Below, one piece after another: positions 60,312 through 64,000 of a stretch of 64,000 nucleotides of DNA; position 1 is the stretch's first letter; each line of letters starts with the position of its first letter. The stretch comes from Mesorhizobium sp. 65-26 (GTDB lineage Bacteria; Pseudomonadota; Alphaproteobacteria; Rhizobiales; Rhizobiaceae). The notes beneath the pieces are model-generated. The model saw nothing but the letters and a program-made list of their open reading frames with translations, was not told where the DNA came from and ran no database searches. Both the position numbers and the translations under genes were made by a program. The stretch lies in contig MKVL01000004.1 in NCBI GenBank assembly GCA_001899205.1, positions 62,001-126,000 of the forward strand. Reading direction: 5' to 3'.

Positions 60312-60982
60312 GCCATCTCGCGCAGCAGGTAGCCGACGCCGCGGATACCGTTGATGGTCACGCCGCTGTCGGCGTCGGCGAGCTTGCGGCGCAGCCGGGA
60401 GACGTGGGTGTCGAGCGCGTTCGACTGGATCTCGTCATCGAGGCCGAACACCGATTCCATCAGCGACGAGCGCTGCACCATCCGGCCCGTTCGCCGCATC
60501 AGCGCCTCCAGCACCAGCAGTTCGCGGCGCGGCAGGTTGAGCGGCTCGCCGCGGATGGAGGCCTCGCGATGCCCGACGTCGAGGACCAGATGGCCGGCGC
60601 GGATGAATTGCGACTGCATCGGCGTCGGCCGCCGCAGCAGGGCGCGCAGGCGGGCAAGCAGTTCCTCGAAGGCGAATGGCTTGGCCAGATAGTCGTCCGC
60701 GCCCATGTCGAGCCCGTCCACCTTGTCCGCCGTGTCGCCCTTGGCCGTCAGCATCAGCACGGGGGTGGTGTCGCCGCCGGCGCGCAGCCGCGGCACCAGC
60801 GAGAGCCCGTCGCCATCCGGCAACTGACGGTCGAGCAGGATCGCGTCATAGCCGTCCATGGCGACGAAATCCTCGGCTTCCGCAAGCGAACCGGCGTGGT
60901 CCACCACCATGTCGTGGCGCGTCAGCGCGGCGCGCAGGGCAGAGACCATTTCGGGCTCGTCCTCGACCAGCAAGATACGCAT
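60308..60982 (-). CDS. OmpR-family response regulator
   Basis: 224-residue regulator. The receiver has the acidic pocket (VEDEP), phospho-acceptor Asp51 (AILLDRQLPDGDG), the Thr in LMLTAKG and Lys in LAKPFAFEEL. The C-terminal winged helix (RREASIRGEPLNLPRRELLV-like segment, then SNALDTHVSRLRRKLADADS) is OmpR type. The 4-base overlap with the sensor kinase gene confirms pairing. Targets are not evident, and no direct-repeat site was recognised nearby. It is divergent from the lipid methyltransferase gene at 61219. Confidence 0.92.
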   Translation of the reverse strand: MRILLVEDEPEMVSALRAALTRHDMVVDHAGSLAEAEDFVAMDGYDAILLDRQLPDGDGLSLVPRLRAGGDTTPVLMLTAKGDTADKVDGLDMGADDYLAKPFAFEELLARLRALLRRPTPMQSQFIRAGHLVLDVGHREASIRGEPLNLPRRELLVLEALMRRTGRMVQRSSLMESVFGLDDEIQSNALDTHVSRLRRKLADADSGVTINGIRGVGYLLREMA

Positions 60983-61218
60983 AGGTCACCTCGTGAAGAC
61001 AACAAGGTCTGGGCGCTACAGGCCCAACATTGCGTAAACATGGCAAGATCGGGGGGGCGGGTCATCAACAGGGCTTTTCTTCACCGCGCCGGTTTCGCGC
61101 AATGTCCATGCAATGCAATCGCCTCAAACAGCGCTGGCCAGGTGCGGGAAAGCGATTCTCCCGCCATCGGCTGAAGGCAGGCGGCAGGGGGCCGCCATTC
61201 GATATTTTGAGGTTTACC

Positions 61219-61818
61219 ATGTCCGCAAGCGATGCATTGTCCTTTCTCCTGGCCTGGACCGCGGAGCCGTTCAAGATCGGTTCCGTCACGCCCTCCAGCC
61301 CGAGCCTGGCGGCACTGATGACGCGCGAGATCGGTCCCGAAAGCGGGCCGGTTCTGGAACTCGGCCCAGGCACCGGCCCGTTCACCCGGGCTCTGCTGGG
61401 GCGTGGCGTGAAGGAAGCCGATCTGACGCTGGTCGAATCCGATCCGGATTTTGCGTCCCTCTTGAAGCGCCGTTTCCCGGCGGCGCGCATCCTCGAGATG
61501 GATGCCGTCGGTCTGCGCCATCTCGCGCTTTTCTCAGGTCCCATCGTCGGCGCCGCCATCAGCGGATTGCCGTTCCGGCTGATCTCACCACGCAAGACGC
61601 TCGCCATTCTCGACGGCGTCTTCGCCAATCTGCGCCCTGGCGGCGCGCTCTACCAGTTCACGCTGGGTCGGCGCTGCCCGTTCGATCAATCGCTGCTCGA
61701 CCGGCTCGATCTCGAGGTGACGCGCGTCGGCCATACGTTCCGCAATTTTCCGCCGGCGACCGTCTATCGCGTCTCCCGGATCAAGCCGCTGGCCACCTAT
61801 GACTGGCGCTATGCATGA
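61219..61818 (+). CDS. PmtA-like phospholipid N-methyltransferase family protein
   Basis: 199 residues, similar in size and pattern to the PmtA class of phosphatidylethanolamine N-methyltransferases of rhizobia and Rhodobacter. It has AEPFKIGSVTPSSPSLAALM, then GPVLELGPGTGPFTRALLGR (SAM site), LVESDPDFASLLKRRFP and a basic C-terminus. PmtA makes phosphatidylcholine by three methylations at the cytoplasmic membrane face. The start MSASDALSFLLAW has GAGG seven bases upstream. Its stop overlaps the DedA start by four bases. Whether it is the main PmtA or a paralogue is not decided by sequence. Confidence 0.8.
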   Translation: MSASDALSFLLAWTAEPFKIGSVTPSSPSLAALMTREIGPESGPVLELGPGTGPFTRALLGRGVKEADLTLVESDPDFASLLKRRFPAARILEMDAVGLRHLALFSGPIVGAAISGLPFRLISPRKTLAILDGVFANLRPGGALYQFTLGRRCPFDQSLLDRLDLEVTRVGHTFRNFPPATVYRVSRIKPLATYDWRYA

Positions 61819-62429
61819 ACGGGCTGCTGGCGATCATCCTCAGCCTCGGTCTGCCTGGCGCTTTCTGTCTCTCCGTCACGGAGAAGATCCTGCCGGTCCC
61901 GCCGTCGCATGTGCTGCTGCTGTTCCTCGCCATGACGGCGGCGCCCAACCTGGCCGCGCTGGCGGTGCTTTTGCTCGTCACCACGCTCGGCTCCCTTGTC
62001 GGCTGCCTTTTCTGGTACGCGATGGGGCGCCGGCTCGGCATTGAGCGCGCCGACCGCCTGGTCGAGCGTTTCGGCCGCTATGTCTTCCTGCGCCACGCCA
62101 CCTACCGCAGGCTCGGCGAGGCCTACCGCCGGAACAACGTGCGCGCCTCGCTGATCGCCCAGTTTATCCCGACCGTGCGCAACTATCTGCCGATCGCGGC
62201 CGGCGCCCTGTGCCTGCCGGCCCTGCCTTTCGCAGCCGCGACGCTGCTCGGCGCCATGGTCTGGAACGCCGGCTTCCTCGCCACCGGCTATCTGATGCAT
62301 GGCGACGGCAGCGATCTCGCCGCCATCGGCTTCCGCATCATCGTCGTCGTCATCATCCTGGAGACGACGTTCCTGCTTGCGCTGCGCTACGGGCCGGCCC
62401 TGCGGTCACGGCGGTCCGCGCGCGGCTGA
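61815..62429 (+). CDS. DedA/VTT-family membrane protein
   Basis: 204-residue inner-membrane protein with four to five helices and the VTT (SNARE-associated) domain. Family residues are LPVPPSHVLLLFLAMTAAP (re-entrant start), LGSLVGCLFWYAMGRRLG and the signature FIPTVRNYLPIAAGALCLPA with the conserved Arg. DedA proteins translocate undecaprenyl phosphate or phospholipids and help resist alkaline pH and membrane stress. It is coupled by a 4-base overlap to the PmtA-like gene, which suggests joint membrane-lipid work. The LysR gene follows at 65 bases. Confidence 0.9.
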   Translation: MNGLLAIILSLGLPGAFCLSVTEKILPVPPSHVLLLFLAMTAAPNLAALAVLLLVTTLGSLVGCLFWYAMGRRLGIERADRLVERFGRYVFLRHATYRRLGEAYRRNNVRASLIAQFIPTVRNYLPIAAGALCLPALPFAAATLLGAMVWNAGFLATGYLMHGDGSDLAAIGFRIIVVVIILETTFLLALRYGPALRSRRSARG

Positions 62430-62494
62430 CGCGCGACCGTCGAACCCCCGTCGCACCGCTTTCCTTCGTGGCTGCGCCGGTGTTTAGTCTGGCC

Positions 62495-63406
62495 ATGGCC
62501 TTCACCATCCGTCAGCTCCAGTTCTTCATCGCAGTCGCCGAGCAGGGCACCGTCTCGCGCGCGGCGCAGAACCTGTCCATCTCGCAGTCGTCCGTCACCG
62601 AGGCCATCAAGGAGCTCGAGAGCGATCTCGGCGTCGAGCTGTTCGAGCGCCATCCGCGTGGCCTCAACATCACCCACAAGGGCCACCAGTTCCTGCGCCA
62701 CGCCACCAAGATCCTCGCCGACGTCTCCGACGCGCGGCGCGCTTTCCTCGGCGGGCAGGCGGTCAGCGGCGGCCGCCTGCAGCTCGGCGTCACCTCGCTG
62801 GTGGCCGGCTACGTGCTGTCGGATCTGCTGGCCCGCTACCGGCGCGCCTATCCCGGGGTAGAGATCTCGGCCATCGAGGACAATGGCGACTATCTCGAGC
62901 ACCTGCTGATCGGCGGCAAGCTCGACATCGCGGTCATGGTCACCTCGAACCTGCGCGATCGCACGGCGTTGCAGTCCGAAATCCTCGAAGTGTCCGCCTA
63001 CCGGCTGTGGCTGCCGCTCGGCCATCCGCTCGCCGGCGCCGACATCATCGGCGTTGGCGACATCGCCGGCGAGCCGCTGATCATGCTCAGCGTCGACGAG
63101 ATCGAGGAGAACACCGGCAAGCTGCTGTCGGCCATCGGCGCCAGGCCGCATGTCGCCTTCCGCACACGATCGGTCGAAGCCGTCCGCAGCCTTGTCGCGA
63201 CGGGCGCAGGCGTGGCGCTGCTGCCCGATCTTGTCTACCGCCCCTGGTCACTGGAAGGCGACCGCATCGAATCCCGCGACGTCTCCGGCTCCTTGCCCGT
63301 CGTGCAGGTCGGCATGGTCTGGCGCCGGGGTTCGGGCCTGCCGCAGGCGGCGCGCGACTTTATCGGGCTCGCCCAGTCACAGCGAACCGTTCGCCAGCGC
63401 TCCTGA
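62495..63406 (+). CDS. LysR-family transcriptional regulator
   Basis: 303-residue regulator. The N-terminal winged helix is TIRQLQFFIAVAEQGTVSRA, then AQNLSISQSSVTEAIKELES. A linker helix and a periplasmic-binding-like effector domain follow (90-300) with RLQLGVTSLVAGYVLSDLLA and LVATGAGVALLPDLVY. It reads toward a polyamine-type binding-protein gene 210 bases downstream, which it may regulate, as many LysR proteins do with adjacent transport operons. The start at 62495 is preferred; the upstream frame overlaps the DedA gene. Confidence 0.92.
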   Translation: MAFTIRQLQFFIAVAEQGTVSRAAQNLSISQSSVTEAIKELESDLGVELFERHPRGLNITHKGHQFLRHATKILADVSDARRAFLGGQAVSGGRLQLGVTSLVAGYVLSDLLARYRRAYPGVEISAIEDNGDYLEHLLIGGKLDIAVMVTSNLRDRTALQSEILEVSAYRLWLPLGHPLAGADIIGVGDIAGEPLIMLSVDEIEENTGKLLSAIGARPHVAFRTRSVEAVRSLVATGAGVALLPDLVYRPWSLEGDRIESRDVSGSLPVVQVGMVWRRGSGLPQAARDFIGLAQSQRTVRQRS

Positions 63407-63616
63407 GAGCATAATCTATCGGAAAAACCGATATCGGCTTTCTGATAAATGAATTTGCGAAACCGGAATTTTCACCGCACTTTTCGCCACAAGGACCAAA
63501 GCCGCCAAAAGAGCGGCAAGCGTCCAAGGATGAACTGGCACCTTTTCAGTCCACGCGCGGCCTGTGGCGAAGACCGAAAGCGGCTTCGCGGGCAGCGCCA
63601 AAATGGGAGATCGACG

Positions 63617-64000
63617 ATGAATTCATTCCTGAAGTCGTGCACCGCCTTGACCGTCGCGCTGGTCTTCTCCGGCCAGGCCGTCGCGCAGGTCAAGGAACTC
63701 GGCAAGGGCGAGGGGCAGGTCAATATCGTTGCCTGGCCCGGCTACATCGAGCGCGGCGAGACAGACAAGGCCTATGACTGGGTCTCTGCCTTCGAGAAGG
63801 ACACAGGCTGCAAGGTCAACGTCAAGACCGCTAACACGTCGGACGAGATGGTCTCGCTGATGAACGAGGGCGGCTTCGACCTCGTCACCGCTTCCGGCGA
63901 TGCCTCGCTGCGCCTCGTTGCCGGCAAGCGCGTGCAGCCGATCAACACCGACCTGATTCCGAGCTGGAAGACCGTCGACGACCGCATCAAGGATGCGCCG
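63617..64000 (+). CDS. Polyamine-type ABC transporter substrate-binding protein, N-terminal part (3' end outside window)
   Basis: 128 codons are visible, open to the window end. ATG 63617 has GGGAGA upstream. A signal peptide (MNSFLKSCTALTVALVFSGQ, cleaved after AVA) leads into VNIVAWPGYIERGETDKAYD, then WVSAFEKDTGCKVNVKTANT, SDEMVSLMNEGGFDLVTASG. This is typical of the PotD/PotF-type extracellular solute-binding proteins of the spermidine/putrescine family. The transport partners should lie beyond the window. The exact ligand cannot be told from this fragment. Confidence 0.87.
   Translation, partial: MNSFLKSCTALTVALVFSGQAVAQVKELGKGEGQVNIVAWPGYIERGETDKAYDWVSAFEKDTGCKVNVKTANTSDEMVSLMNEGGFDLVTASGDASLRLVAGKRVQPINTDLIPSWKTVDDRIKDAP

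Overview
The window is about 64 kb of dense, GC-rich chromosome from an alphaproteobacterium of the order Hyphomicrobiales (Rhizobiales). A Mesorhizobium-like member of the Phyllobacteriaceae fits best. The evidence is the hrpB-regB/actS-regA/actR run, the mmcB gene, a malic enzyme fused to a phosphotransacetylase-like domain beside mutS, glnD next to murJ and trpS, a PmtA-like lipid methyltransferase, and short palindromic intergenic repeats of the kind common in these genomes. I see no rRNA, tRNA, insertion sequence, prophage or CRISPR array.

Layout. 1-4526: the end of hrpB, the redox two-component pair regB/regA and the Na+/H+ antiporter nhaA. 4527-10740: mmcB, a lone DUF2185 (Imm33-type) gene, a LysE exporter, an outer-membrane barrel, an AraC regulator, a cueR-osmC pair and an L,D-transpeptidase lipoprotein. 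10782-29964: a housekeeping block (nifU-like, usp, trpS, murJ, glnD, mutS, malic enzyme). It is interrupted by a vapBC toxin-antitoxin pair between trpS and murJ, and by a glycosyltransferase plus a copper-efflux unit (copA, DUF305, aldo/keto reductase) between glnD and mutS. 29965-39857: an orphan antitoxin-like regulator, an adenosine-kinase-type PfkB kinase, an FkbM methyltransferase, transporters, a two-gene operon with a probable trans-3-hydroxy-L-proline dehydratase, a HAD phosphatase, dut and an Lrp regulator. 39874-51338: a class II amidotransferase, a DadA-like oxidase, prfC, ilvD, an MsbA-type ABC exporter, a cytosine-deaminase-like hydrolase, a DMT permease and a DUF805 protein. 51355-57513: a compact cluster with two choline-kinase-like phosphotransferases, a dimethylglycine/sarcosine-dehydrogenase-like flavoprotein, a SAM methyltransferase and a divergent DeoR regulator. 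57532-64000: a thioredoxin-reductase-like enzyme with an Rrf2 regulator, an OmpR-type two-component system, a translationally coupled lipid methyltransferase and DedA pair, a LysR regulator and the start of a polyamine-type ABC binding protein cut by the window edge.

How the genes work together. A Cu(I)-sensing CueR (9406-9810) has an apparent target 10 kb away. A perfect 7-bp palindrome lies inside a 19-bp promoter spacer just upstream of copA (19470-19500), so sensor, pump and the DUF305 protein probably form one copper regulon. The vapBC promoter carries four copies of a 6-bp operator element. The least understood unit is the phosphotransferase/dimethylglycine-dehydrogenase/methyltransferase/DeoR cluster. 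Its make-up suggests breakdown of a phosphorylated, N-methylated amino compound, but the substrate is not visible in the sequence.
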